NCBI RefSeq assembly: GCF_016107625.1
Contig: NZ_JABASV010000001.1
Span: 434,001-498,000 of the forward strand
Direction of reading: 5' to 3'
Origin: Vreelandella alkaliphila
GTDB lineage: Bacteria; Pseudomonadota; Gammaproteobacteria; Pseudomonadales; Halomonadaceae
Length of the DNA: 64,000 nucleotides
The notes under the pieces are model-generated. The model did not search any database. It was not told the DNA's origin and saw nothing but the letters and a program-made list of their open reading frames with translations. The stretch's first letter is position 1. Every line of letters begins with the position of its first letter. The position numbers were made by a program, and so were the translations under genes. Shown here piece after piece: positions 7,514 through 15,131 of this stretch.

Positions 7514-9013
7514 TTACGTACCGCAAAACGTTCTTAATACCTGCTCGTTTTCCGTTGCGGGAGCTGCAAGGCGGCGTGCTTCTGCGGATTCATCAAAGGG
7601 CTGGGTGACCACAGCAAGTAAGCTGTGAAACGGCGCAAAGTCGCCCTCGTAAGCCGCATTGATAACTTCCTGAATTCGGTGGTTACGGGGAATCACAACT
7701 GGATTAGCACGCCGCATGGCGGCTAAGCGCTCGCTGTCTTGGCTGGCAACCTGTACTGCTTGCCACTTATCTAACCATGCCGCCAACTCATTGGGTTGGG
7801 TGGTCAGCGCCAGCAGTGCTTCCTTATGCGTTTCACTTGAGGTGCTGGCGAAGTGTGTCAGCGCATCAAAGGTAGCGGTCATATCCATCCGCCCCTGGTG
7901 CATCTGACTTTCCAGCGCTTCCATTAGCGTTACCGCTTGATCGCTGTCTGCTGCAAGGCCGAGCTTATCCGCATGCAGGCGGCGCTGCTCGGCATCAAAC
8001 AGCGGCTCAAAGCGGCGAATGATCTCGGTAGCCTGCTCGACGACGGTATCGCCCTCTTCGCGCATCAGCGGCAGCAGCGTTTCGGCAAAGCGGGCTAGGT
8101 TCCATTGAGCAATGGCGGGCTGGTTATCAAAGGCATAGCGCTTGCCTTGATCAATCGAGCTGTAGACTTTTTGCGGGTCAAACTGCTCCATAAAGGCACA
8201 GGGGCCGTAATCAATGGTTTCTCCGGCAATGCTGCAGTTGTCGGTATTCATCACGCCATGAATAAACCCAAGGCTCATCCACCGCGCCACTAGCGCCGCT
8301 TGGCGAGCAACCACCGCCTCTAACAAGGCTAAATAAGGATCATCTGCACTAGCGGCTTCGGGATAGTGGCGCTCAATCACATGGTCGGCCAGCGCTTTCA
8401 GGGCAGCTTCATCTCTGCGTACCGCAGCAAATTGAAAGGTACCCACACGAATATGACTGCTTGCCACGCGGGTAAAGACTGCGCCGGGCTCAGGTAATTG
8501 GCGCACGACTCGCTCGCCGGTAGAAACGGCGGCTAACGCACGGGTGGTAGGTACGCCCATTGCGGCCATAAACTCACTGACCAGATACTCCCGTAGCACC
8601 GGACCCAGCGGCGACCGACCATCACCACCACGGGAAAATGGCGTGCGGCCGCTGCCCTTGAGCTGAACATCGCGCCGTATCCCGTTCTGGTCGACGACCT
8701 CCCCCAGTAACAATGCGCGGCCATCGCCCAACTGCGGTACAAAGTTACCAAACTGATGCCCAGCGTAGCCCAGCGCCCGTGGCTCTGCGCCGGGTGGCAA
8801 CTGGTTGCCACTAAACCATTGGGCAAGGGTGGCATCATCAGACTTACTCTTCAGCCCTGTCTTAAACCCCAGCGTTTCTGCCAGGCGCTCATTAAATACA
8901 ATCAGCGCGGGCTGGCTCACTGGCGTGGGCTGACAGGCCATCCACAGTGGCTCGGGAAGCGTTGCAAACTGGTGTTCAAATGACAGCACGGGCGACTCCG
9001 CTGTTGGTAACAA
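7514..9013 (-). CDS. selO: Protein adenylyltransferase SelO (YdiU family)
   Basis: This 499-residue pseudokinase-fold enzyme transfers AMP from ATP to protein hydroxyls, linked in other bacteria to oxidative stress. Family motifs: ALGYAGHQFGNFVPQLGDGRA, DVQLKGSGRTPFSRGGDGRS with the nucleotide-binding lysine and arginine, STGERV, the active-site segment HGVMNTDNC, and the metal-binding DYGPCAF. The C-terminus ends FCGT; the cysteine corresponds to the redox-active CxxU/C tail of the family. Length fits the 480-500 residue bacterial norm. The gene lies just upstream of dinB on the same strand, with dinB's own LexA site in the 63-base spacer, so dinB need not depend on selO transcription. The sirtuin gene is 23 bases upstream of the selO start. 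Confidence 0.94.
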   Translation of the reverse strand: MLPTAESPVLSFEHQFATLPEPLWMACQPTPVSQPALIVFNERLAETLGFKTGLKSKSDDATLAQWFSGNQLPPGAEPRALGYAGHQFGNFVPQLGDGRALLLGEVVDQNGIRRDVQLKGSGRTPFSRGGDGRSPLGPVLREYLVSEFMAAMGVPTTRALAAVSTGERVVRQLPEPGAVFTRVASSHIRVGTFQFAAVRRDEAALKALADHVIERHYPEAASADDPYLALLEAVVARQAALVARWMSLGFIHGVMNTDNCSIAGETIDYGPCAFMEQFDPQKVYSSIDQGKRYAFDNQPAIAQWNLARFAETLLPLMREEGDTVVEQATEIIRRFEPLFDAEQRRLHADKLGLAADSDQAVTLMEALESQMHQGRMDMTATFDALTHFASTSSETHKEALLALTTQPNELAAWLDKWQAVQVASQDSERLAAMRRANPVVIPRNHRIQEVINAAYEGDFAPFHSLLAVVTQPFDESAEARRLAAPATENEQVLRTFCGT

Positions 9014-9036
9014 TCGTTGCCTAATACCCTAGCACT

Positions 9037-9903
9037 TTAGTCAAGTAAACGCTGCTGCAAACAGCCAACAGCGTGCTCTAGCACCGGTGTTAACGGCGCA
9101 CGCCACTGATGGGTTAATAGTGCATCGGCGCGGGTGACGCCCAACGACAGCGAGGCCACCGGCAAACCCATGGCGTGGGCATCACGGCAGAACCGGTAGC
9201 CGGAATACACCATCAACGAGGTACCCACAGCCAACACGGCATCGGCGTTTTGCAGCCCTGCTTGGGCAGCCAAGCGCCGCGCTGGCGGCACCACATCGCC
9301 GTAATAGACAACCTGGGGCTTTAAGATGCCTTGGCAGCGCGGGCAATCCAGCACCTTAAACGTCGAAAAATCGGTTTCTAAATCCGCATCGCCGTCGGGC
9401 GCATGGTGGGCATCTAGCGCTGCAAAGCGCGGATTCATCCTGGCCATTTCGCTGTGCATGGCGTGACGCATGAGTTGATAACCGCATGTCATGCACGCCA
9501 CCACGTCTGCTCGTCCATGCAGATCAATGACCTTGCTGGAACCCGCCCGCTGATGCAGACGGTCTACGTTCTGTGTCACCAGCAGCTCCACGCGGCCCAT
9601 GTTTTCAAGCGCCGCTAACGCCCGATGCGCACCGCTCACTTGAGCTTCACGCATAGCTTTGAAGCCGATCAACGCCCGCGCCCAATAGCGCTGGCGCACG
9701 GCAAGTGAGGCCATAAAATCGCCATGCTGTACCGGCGGCGGTCGCTTCCACTGCCCGTCGGCATCGCGGTAATCAGGAATGCCGCTGTCGGTGCTTACTC
9801 CCGCGCCAGTAATCACCCACAGTTTAGGGTGGCGCTCAATAAACTCCGCCAGCGCTTCCCCCGCCTGTGCGATGCTATTTGTCATTTCCACGGCCTGCGT
9901 CAA
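9037..9903 (-). CDS. NAD-dependent protein deacylase of the Sir2 family
   Basis: This 288-residue sirtuin should remove acyl groups from lysines while consuming NAD. Motifs: ITGAGVSTDSGIPDYRD (nucleotide binding), TQNVDRLHQRAGS, the catalytic histidine in DLHGRA, a zinc site of two cysteine pairs (CMTCG and CPRC), and VGTSLMVYSGYRF. The zinc-pair spacing and overall length resemble the class II-like bacterial proteins. The frame can begin with TTG at 9903, which has AGGGTGAT upstream, or with ATG at 9885 (MTNSIAQ); I keep the longer form but the choice is open. It is followed closely by selO on the same strand, so a shared transcript is likely. Substrate proteins cannot be named. Confidence 0.88.
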   Translation of the reverse strand: MTQAVEMTNSIAQAGEALAEFIERHPKLWVITGAGVSTDSGIPDYRDADGQWKRPPPVQHGDFMASLAVRQRYWARALIGFKAMREAQVSGAHRALAALENMGRVELLVTQNVDRLHQRAGSSKVIDLHGRADVVACMTCGYQLMRHAMHSEMARMNPRFAALDAHHAPDGDADLETDFSTFKVLDCPRCQGILKPQVVYYGDVVPPARRLAAQAGLQNADAVLAVGTSLMVYSGYRFCRDAHAMGLPVASLSLGVTRADALLTHQWRAPLTPVLEHAVGCLQQRLLD

Positions 9904-10000
9904 TGGATCACCCTATGCAACACTGCGACAAGTAACCGATACTGTATGACAATAAAGGGTCATGCAATATGCCCTCGTTATTCAACGTAAGGAGTGTCTC

Positions 10001-11173
10001 ATGCAGTGGGATCACGAGATTATCATTGTCGGCGGTGGCATGGTGGGTGCCGCGCTAGCGGCCCGTTTAGGCCATACCGGCATGTCGGTTGGGCTGGTAG
10101 AACGCGGCAGCGCCCCCACCCCGCTTAGCGGCGATTATGACCTGCGTATCTCCTCACTTAATGCCCGTTCGCTGGCGTTTGTAAAAGCGAGCGGCACCGT
10201 GCTGCCCGAAGAGCGCTGCTGCCCGTTTCGCCATATTGATGTCGCCAACCAGGATGGCTCCGGCCATTCGCTGTTTTCTGCCCAGGACAGCGGCATGGAC
10301 GACTTCGGCATTTTTATCGAAAACCGCACCCTGCAATATGCGTTGTGGCAGCGCTTAGAGAATCTTCCCAGCGTGACCTGCTATACCCAGTGCGCACCGC
10401 TCAGTACCATGGCGGCCAGCACCGGCCGCATGCTGGAGTTAGATAATGGCAAAACCTTAAGCGCCCGTTTGATTGTTGGCGCAGATGGCGCGCATTCGAC
10501 GCTACGAGAACTTGCTGGCATTACCGTTAGTAGCTACGACTACCATCAGCGGGCGATGATTATTAACGTGGAAACCGAGCTCCCCCAACAGGATATTAGC
10601 TGGCAGTGCTTCACCCCCACTGGCCCGATTGCCATGCTTCCCTTACCAGGCCATCGTGCATCGCTGGTGTGGTATGACAGCGACGAAGCCACCAAAGCCC
10701 GTGAACAGCTCTCCAACGACGCCCTAAAAACGGCCATTGAAACAGCCTTTCCCAAGCGGCTAGGCAAGCTAACCCGTGTGGTAGCAAAGGCGAGCTTTCC
10801 AATTAGACGCCAGCACGCCAAACGCTATATCGGCAAGCGCTTAGCCCTGATTGGCGATGCCGCCCACGTGGTGCACCCGCTGGCAGGACAAGGGCTGAAT
10901 ATTGGCCTGCACGATGCCGATACCCTGGCAGAGCTGATCATCAAAGGCCGCGACCCAGGTGACTCTATCAGCCTGCACCGCTTCGAATGCCAGCGCCGCT
11001 TGGCCAACCAAGCCATGATTGCCGCCACCGATAGCTTCCATCACTTGTTTACCGGTGCAAAACCGCTACGCCAGTTGGGTGATCTCAGCCTACATCTTGC
11101 CGAACGCGTACCGCTCGCCAAGCGCATGATGATGCAACAAGCTAACGGGCTAAACCCATTTAAAATGCGCTAA
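10001..11173 (+). CDS. UbiH/UbiF/Coq6-family FAD-dependent hydroxylase
   Basis: This 390-residue flavoprotein monooxygenase is of the type that hydroxylates the ubiquinone ring. The N-terminal dinucleotide fold IIIVGGGMVGAALAARL is followed by LVERG; the GADGAHSTLRELAGI segment and the C-terminal GDAAHVVHPLAGQGLNIGLHD block define the Ubi family. I choose the ATG at 10001 because AAGGAG lies eight bases upstream; the longer frame from 9962 lacks one. It stands alone on the plus strand, diverging from the sirtuin gene, and is not in a visible ubi operon. It could therefore be UbiF/UbiM-like or act on another aromatic substrate. Hydroxylation position cannot be inferred. Confidence 0.85.
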   Translation: MQWDHEIIIVGGGMVGAALAARLGHTGMSVGLVERGSAPTPLSGDYDLRISSLNARSLAFVKASGTVLPEERCCPFRHIDVANQDGSGHSLFSAQDSGMDDFGIFIENRTLQYALWQRLENLPSVTCYTQCAPLSTMAASTGRMLELDNGKTLSARLIVGADGAHSTLRELAGITVSSYDYHQRAMIINVETELPQQDISWQCFTPTGPIAMLPLPGHRASLVWYDSDEATKAREQLSNDALKTAIETAFPKRLGKLTRVVAKASFPIRRQHAKRYIGKRLALIGDAAHVVHPLAGQGLNIGLHDADTLAELIIKGRDPGDSISLHRFECQRRLANQAMIAATDSFHHLFTGAKPLRQLGDLSLHLAERVPLAKRMMMQQANGLNPFKMR

Positions 11174-11250
11174 AGCCGACTACGCTATGAGGGTGGCAAC
11201 GCAGCCGTTGCCCACAATAATCATAACAATCCCTCATTTAAGGAAGGCAT

Positions 11251-12447
11251 ATGGTTCTCAAGCAACGACACTCTTTATTGACCGTGGTGACAGTTACCAG
11301 CCTCGGATTACTTGCAGCATCACCGCTACTGGCCTGGGATGGTGTCGTCGAAAAACAAACCTTCGAGATGCAAGACTTCACTACCCAAGGCGGCGAAACA
11401 ATTCCCGAACTTGCGGTGGGTTGGGAAGCCTACGGTGAATTAAACGACGCCCGTGACAATGCCATCTTAATCACCCATTTCTTCTCTGGTACCAGCAACG
11501 CAGCAGGCCGTTATGATCCAGATGGCGAGCCAACCGGCTACTGGGATGCCATCATTGGGCCCGGCAAACCACTGGATACCGACGAGTACTACATTATTGC
11601 GTCCGATACGCTGGTGAACCTCAACGCCCACGACCCCAATGTCACCACCACTGGCCCCGCCTCTATCAATCCAGACACCGGCGAACCTTGGGGAATGGAT
11701 TTTCCTGTGGTAACGATTCGTGACTTTGTCGAGGTACAGCGGGCGTTGTTAGAGAGCCAGGGCATTGAATCGCTACACGCGGTCATGGGTGCCTCGATGG
11801 GGGCGCTTCAAGCGTTTGAATGGGCCAGTGCTTACCCTGAAAAAGTGGATAGGTTGATTCCTGTTATTGGCGGCGGCGTTGCCGACCCCTGGTTACTGGC
11901 AACGCTTAGCGCCTGGGCAGCGCCCATTCGCTTAGACGCCAACTGGAATGAAGGCAACTACTACGATGGCGAGCCACCCACCGATGGCCTAAAAGAAGCG
12001 CTCAAGCTCGTCACCCTCAATGCCAATCACTGGCAGTGGGCCAACGAAACATTCAACCGCGACTGGGCCGATGACGAGCGCGACCCCGCTCAAGATATCA
12101 ACGCCCGCTACGCCATTGAGCAAACGCTGGATGACATCGCCGCCGCCCGCGCCGAGCTTTCCGATGCCAACCACCTGTTGTATTTGGTTCGTGCCAATCA
12201 ACTCTTTATGGCGGGCCACGGTGACTCGTTAGAAGAAGGATTGGCCGCCATCGACGCCCCAACGCTGATGCTGTATAGCGAAAACGACCTCGTCTTTGCC
12301 CCCGAAGGCGTGCGCCGCACTGCCGAGCTGATTGAAGCGGACGGTACCGAGGTGACGCTTGAAACCCTGGAAGGCAACCGCGGCCATTTAGATGGTGTTG
12401 TCGCTATCGACCAAGCCAGCGAAACGCTGCGAGCGTTTTTAAAATAA
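11251..12447 (+). CDS. Exported MetX-like alpha/beta hydrolase
   Basis: This 398-residue protein has the homoserine O-acetyltransferase (MetX) fold: the N-terminal FEMQDFTTQGGETIPEL core, ILITHFFSGTSNAAG, the nucleophile elbow VMGASMGALQAFEWA, LMLYSENDLVF with the acid residue and a late NRGHLDG histidine. Unlike cytoplasmic MetX it begins with a clear Sec signal peptide: KQRHS, a hydrophobic stretch to about residue 28 and a likely cleavage after SPLLA. It should thus be periplasmic, where acetyl-CoA is absent, so hydrolase or transferase activity on another ester is more likely. The start follows AAGGAAGG. No methionine genes are adjacent. Function unknown. Confidence 0.8.
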   Translation: MVLKQRHSLLTVVTVTSLGLLAASPLLAWDGVVEKQTFEMQDFTTQGGETIPELAVGWEAYGELNDARDNAILITHFFSGTSNAAGRYDPDGEPTGYWDAIIGPGKPLDTDEYYIIASDTLVNLNAHDPNVTTTGPASINPDTGEPWGMDFPVVTIRDFVEVQRALLESQGIESLHAVMGASMGALQAFEWASAYPEKVDRLIPVIGGGVADPWLLATLSAWAAPIRLDANWNEGNYYDGEPPTDGLKEALKLVTLNANHWQWANETFNRDWADDERDPAQDINARYAIEQTLDDIAAARAELSDANHLLYLVRANQLFMAGHGDSLEEGLAAIDAPTLMLYSENDLVFAPEGVRRTAELIEADGTEVTLETLEGNRGHLDGVVAIDQASETLRAFLK

Positions 12448-12453
12448 CGAAGT

Positions 12454-12482
12454 AAGCACTGGCTTCCCTGGAAGCCAGTGCT
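12454..12482. terminator. Hairpin downstream of the MetX-like gene
   Basis: An inverted repeat (AGCACTGGCTTCC / GGAAGCCAGTGCT) with a very short loop lies just after the stop codon. It lacks a T-tract, so it may act with Rho or stabilise the transcript end rather than being a simple intrinsic terminator. Confidence 0.55.
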
Positions 12483-12548
12483 ACTAAGCGGCTTCAACGT
12501 CAAACAAGTGGCATCTTCAAAACGCAGCCGATTGTCAAAACCAAAGGC

Positions 12549-12564
12549 GTACACTATCCTGTAC
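12549..12564 (+). promoter_or_regulatory. Candidate YefM-YoeB autoregulatory operator
   Basis: The inverted repeat GTACACTATCCTGTAC lies 30 bases before the antitoxin start. The E. coli YefM operator is also built on TGTACA-type half sites, so this is a probable binding site for the YefM-YoeB complex. Confidence 0.65.
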
Positions 12565-12593
12565 ATGAACAACATCATGAGCAGAAATTACCT

Positions 12594-12845
12594 ATGGATG
12601 CCATTAGCTACACCGCGGCTAGAACCAATCTAGCGAAAACAATGCAACAGGTCTGCGAAGATCACGCGCCCATGATTATTACCCGTAACAAGGCACAGTC
12701 TGTGGTCATGATCTCTTTAGAGGATTATGAGGCGTTGCAAGAGACCGCCTATCTGCTGCGCGTCCCCAAGAATGCTCAACGCTTGCTTGAGTCGATTGCC
12801 GAGCTAGAGCAAGGTGGCGGCCAAGAGCAGGAGCTTTTGGAATGA
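12594..12845 (+). CDS. yefM: Antitoxin of type II toxin-antitoxin system, Phd/YefM family
   Basis: This 83-residue antitoxin binds DNA through its N-terminal fold and neutralises YoeB with its flexible C-terminus. The Phd/YefM pattern is clear: ISYTAARTNLAKTMQQV, ITRNKAQSVVMISLEDYEALQET, LLRVPKNAQRLLESIAELE and an acidic tail ending ELLE. Length fits the family (80-90). The stop overlaps the toxin start by four bases (ATGA), so the two are translationally coupled. A palindromic operator lies 30 bases upstream. The ribosome site is weak (GAGCAG). A decayed copy of the same family sits 1.5 kb away on the other strand. Confidence 0.94.
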   Translation: MDAISYTAARTNLAKTMQQVCEDHAPMIITRNKAQSVVMISLEDYEALQETAYLLRVPKNAQRLLESIAELEQGGGQEQELLE

Positions 12846-13096
12846 AACTCATCTTCGCTGAGCATGCCTGGGAAGATTACTTATACTGGCAGAAAACGGA
12901 CAAAAAAGTGCTCAGCCGTATCAATAAGCTAATCAAAGAAACCCAACGAGAACCCTTTGGCGGCGTTGGTAAACCAGAGCCTCTTAAACACGGCTTGGCC
13001 GGTTACTGGTCTCGACGCATCAACGAAGAGCACCGAATGATTTACAAGGTGACTGACGATGCGTTGCTGATCGCCCAGCTTCGGTATCACTACTGA
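12842..13096 (+). CDS. yoeB: Toxin YoeB, ribosome-dependent mRNA endonuclease
   Basis: This 84-residue toxin cuts mRNA in the ribosomal A site when not held by YefM. It is close to E. coli YoeB over its whole length: W-DYLYWQKTDKKVLSRINKLI, then GKPEPLKHGLAGYWSRRINEEHR and the terminal RYHY. The three catalytic residues known for E. coli YoeB (Glu46, Arg65, His83) are all present at the same numbers, so the protein should be active. It overlaps the antitoxin by four bases. It lies in a cluster of toxin-antitoxin modules beside rnz. Confidence 0.95.
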   Translation: MKLIFAEHAWEDYLYWQKTDKKVLSRINKLIKETQREPFGGVGKPEPLKHGLAGYWSRRINEEHRMIYKVTDDALLIAQLRYHY

Positions 13097-13112
13097 TACA
13101 CGCGCGGAAAAA

Positions 13113-14075
13113 CTACTCGCCCACCACCTCAGAAAAGTAACCCGTTTTTTCCAAGGTGTATTCGCCAAAATCCCGCGCCAAGAAAAGCGAGCCTGAATAG
13201 GCACCCTCAGCCTCTTTGCGGATATCCTCAATGGACGGCGACGCATGGGAACTAAACTGATAACGAGGGCTGAAGTGCGTCAGCACCAAACTAGGTAGCT
13301 TTATCGATTCGGCAAAAGCAGCAACAAGTTTGGCGTAGCTATGCCCCACATCGCCGGCCTTCTCGGCCATCTCTTCGGTATAGGTGGCCTCATGTACCAG
13401 CACCTGCGCCTCTGCACACGCCTCGCTCAATAAGTCAGGCTGATCATTATCCCCAGCGATCACTACTTTCCTAGGCGTGTTCTTGAAGATTAGGTAGTCC
13501 TGGCTTCTTAACGGCTCACCTGCAAACTCAATATCAACCCCTTGCTTCAACTGCCCCCACAGCGGCCCTCTTGGAATCCCCTTTTGCGCTAGCTTTTCCA
13601 TGTCCAGGGCAGCATCAATCTTTCGCTCCGTAAATGTATAGGCATAAGACGCCACCCGATGTGAAAGGCTGAATGTCTCAACCGCGATGTTCTCAAACTC
13701 AACGCTTGGCAGGTCGTCTGAGGCGATAAACTCCAAGGCAAAAGGTAAGCATAGCTGCGTAACCTCGCAGGTTGCCTCCAACCAAGTTTTGATACCTGCG
13801 GGCGCAACAATAGTCAGCGGCGCTTTCCTGCCACCCATGGCCGCACTCGCCAGAATGCCCGGCAGCCCGTAGCAGTGGTCGCCGTGCACATGGGTAATAA
13901 AGATGGCTTTTAGTGAATGAAACGACAGCTTGGTATGCAAGACCTGATGCTGGGTACCTTCACCACAATCAACCAGATACCAGCCCTTCCCTTTGCTTTC
14001 ACGCAAAGCGATCCCGGTGACATTTCTTGTTTTGGTGGGTACACCGGCGGAGGTGCCGAGGAAGAGTAGGTTCAT
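13113..14075 (-). CDS. rnz: Ribonuclease Z (tRNA 3' processing endonuclease)
   Basis: This 320-residue metallo-beta-lactamase-fold nuclease matures tRNA 3' ends or degrades RNA. It opens with LFLGTSAGVPTKTRNV, typical of RNase Z, and the zinc-binding motif THVHGDHCYGLPG follows around residue 60. Further metal ligands are in SHRV, the aspartate of VIAGDN, and LTHFSPRY near the C-terminus. The insertion between about residues 150 and 200 fits the flexible exosite arm of the short (ElaC) form. It sits between two toxin-antitoxin loci: yoeB ends 16 bases beyond its stop on the opposite strand, and the decayed yoeB copy begins about 46 bases from its start. This conserved gene may be the anchor beside which the modules inserted. 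Confidence 0.93.
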   Translation of the reverse strand: MNLLFLGTSAGVPTKTRNVTGIALRESKGKGWYLVDCGEGTQHQVLHTKLSFHSLKAIFITHVHGDHCYGLPGILASAAMGGRKAPLTIVAPAGIKTWLEATCEVTQLCLPFALEFIASDDLPSVEFENIAVETFSLSHRVASYAYTFTERKIDAALDMEKLAQKGIPRGPLWGQLKQGVDIEFAGEPLRSQDYLIFKNTPRKVVIAGDNDQPDLLSEACAEAQVLVHEATYTEEMAEKAGDVGHSYAKLVAAFAESIKLPSLVLTHFSPRYQFSSHASPSIEDIRKEAEGAYSGSLFLARDFGEYTLEKTGYFSEVVGE

Positions 14076-14121
14076 CGCTTATTCTGAATGGTCTCTGAGA
14101 TAGTCTGTGGAAGGCCCGAAT

Positions 14122-14304
14122 CTAATAGTGATAACGACACAAAATAATCGTAATCGCATTATCATCAACTGCGTAGACTAATCGATTCGTATCATCTATA
14201 CGTCGCGACCAAAACCAGCTAAGTTTTCCTTTAACGGCGCTGGTTTGCCAGTGAAGGGAATCGCTCCAGGATTCGTCAGTCCATGACAGTAATCGGCGAC
14301 TCAT
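14122..14304 (-). pseudogene. Internally deleted YoeB-like toxin
   Basis: This 60-residue frame aligns with YoeB at both ends (an N-terminal LLSWTDESWSDSLHWQT, then KGKLSWFWSRRIDDTNRLVY and the final CRYHY) but lacks about 24 residues in the middle. The missing part includes the position of catalytic Glu46; the counterparts of Arg65 and His83 remain. It reads in frame, so the loss was a clean in-frame deletion. It is most likely inactive, although a truncated protein might still be made and could bind an antitoxin. It overlaps the 3' end of a truncated YefM-like frame (14276-14431), as in intact yefM-yoeB pairs. Confidence 0.78.
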
Positions 14305-14431
14305 CCATCAAGTCTCTGCGGGTTACCTTACCTGCTTTGAATTGTTCAATTGAGCGATTCAAATGCTCAGAATTCGCCGATGAGCGCAGAGCGCCGATAG
14401 TTTTTACGCAGCAAAGCAGATACAAAGGCAT
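14276..14431 (-). pseudogene. Truncated YefM-like antitoxin, C-terminal half only
   Basis: A 51-residue frame carries LRSSANSEHLNRSIEQFKAG and then KVTRRDLMDE, matching the toxin-binding C-terminal half of Phd/YefM antitoxins (compare LLRVPKNAQRLLESIAELE in the intact copy at 12594). The N-terminal DNA-binding half is missing; the frame instead starts with an unrelated cysteine-containing stretch after an in-frame stop at about 14450. It overlaps the deleted yoeB by 29 bases in another frame. Together they are the remains of a second yefM-yoeB module. Confidence 0.68.
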
Positions 14432-14456
14432 CCGAGTGCCACGCCTGGTTTAATGA

Positions 14457-14738
14457 CTACCGTTCACCTTCAAGACCATGCCATACCCGGAGAACAATGA
14501 TGGCAGTGGCATGGACTGAATATCGAACGGCGTATTTTCCGAAAACCATATCTCGAACAGAGTCAGGCACCGGTGCCATTTCAACCGGTGCGCCCATATT
14601 GGGGAAGCCTGGAAGTAATTCGATTTTGCCAACAAGCTCGGCGGCAATCCTGGCCGCCGCAGACGGGTTGTGATCCGCAATGAACTCTCGGAGGCGTTTC
14701 AAATCGTCAATGGCTTCGGCCGTGTAAACCAGTTTCAC
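14457..14738 (-). CDS. ParE/RelE-family toxin
   Basis: This 93-residue protein of the RelE/ParE superfamily starts KLVYTAEAIDDLKRLREFI, has ELLPGFPNMGAPV, then VRDMVFGKYAVRYSV and ends with the beta strands IIVLRVWHGLEGER. The pairing with a ribbon-helix-helix antitoxin and the MG-PV / R-HG pattern favour ParE-like (gyrase poison) over RelE-like (mRNA cutting) activity, but the biochemical class cannot be read safely. The start overlaps the antitoxin stop by four bases. The stop is 26 bases from the truncated antitoxin frame. Confidence 0.85.
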   Translation of the reverse strand: MKLVYTAEAIDDLKRLREFIADHNPSAAARIAAELVGKIELLPGFPNMGAPVEMAPVPDSVRDMVFGKYAVRYSVHATAIIVLRVWHGLEGER

Positions 14739-15007
14739 TTACCTGACCCTGGCGCATCCTGCTCGTTTTCGGTTCCCCAGCTATTAAGCCAGCTGTGAAC
14801 CTCGCTGGCATCAACAACCTTGCCTTGGGCAGCAGACTCCATTGCCTCTAACGTTTGTTTCCACCGCTCTTGCTCAAGCTGCTGCTTTGCTATGTATTCC
14901 GACAATGCCTGGTTGATCACCCAGCCTTTGCTCCGGTGTAACCTGCTAGCGATTGCTTCCAGGTGTTGTTCAACGTCTGCTTGAAGGCGGACTGTGGTGA
15001 CGCTCAT
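14735..15007 (-). CDS. Ribbon-helix-helix (CopG/ParD-like) antitoxin
   Basis: This 90-residue antitoxin has an N-terminal ribbon-helix-helix: the strand TTVRLQADVEQHLEAIA followed by SKGWVINQALSEYIA. A charged helical C-terminus binds the toxin and ends in a disordered NEQDAPGSGK. It should repress its own promoter, which lies in the 65 bases between its start and the attC site at 15073. It overlaps the toxin start by four bases. Its promoter region begins right at the end of the integron cassette, so the pair might itself have arrived as a cassette, but no second attC was found beyond the toxin gene. Confidence 0.86.
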   Translation of the reverse strand: MSVTTVRLQADVEQHLEAIASRLHRSKGWVINQALSEYIAKQQLEQERWKQTLEAMESAAQGKVVDASEVHSWLNSWGTENEQDAPGSGK

Positions 15008-15072
15008 GACGATACCCTCAAATTTGGCGACTACAACGTATTACATCATAGTCTGCGAGGATGGAGCAAAAA

Positions 15073-15131
15073 ACTTAACGCTGCGCTAATTCGCGCCGTT
15101 TTGCGGCGACGAATTGAGCGATTTGTTAGAC
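15073..15131 (-). repeat. attC: attC recombination site (59-base element) of an integron gene cassette
   Basis: On the minus strand this 59-base imperfect palindrome begins GTCTAAC (fits RYYYAAC) and ends GTTAAGT (fits GTTRRRY). It folds into a long hairpin: CGCTCAATTCG pairs with CGAATTAGCG with a single unpaired base, and CGCCG pairs with CGGCG around a short loop. The left arm AACAAATCGCTCAA is of the kind common in chromosomal integrons. The stop codon of the cassette gene lies inside the site, as is usual. Confidence 0.85.

Noticed and set aside
14316..14328. AATCGCTCAATT near 14350, identical to the left arm of the attC at 15073
   Set aside because: It encodes part of the conserved antitoxin motif LNRSIEQ and lacks the RYYYAAC and GTTRRRY cores, so the match is most likely chance.
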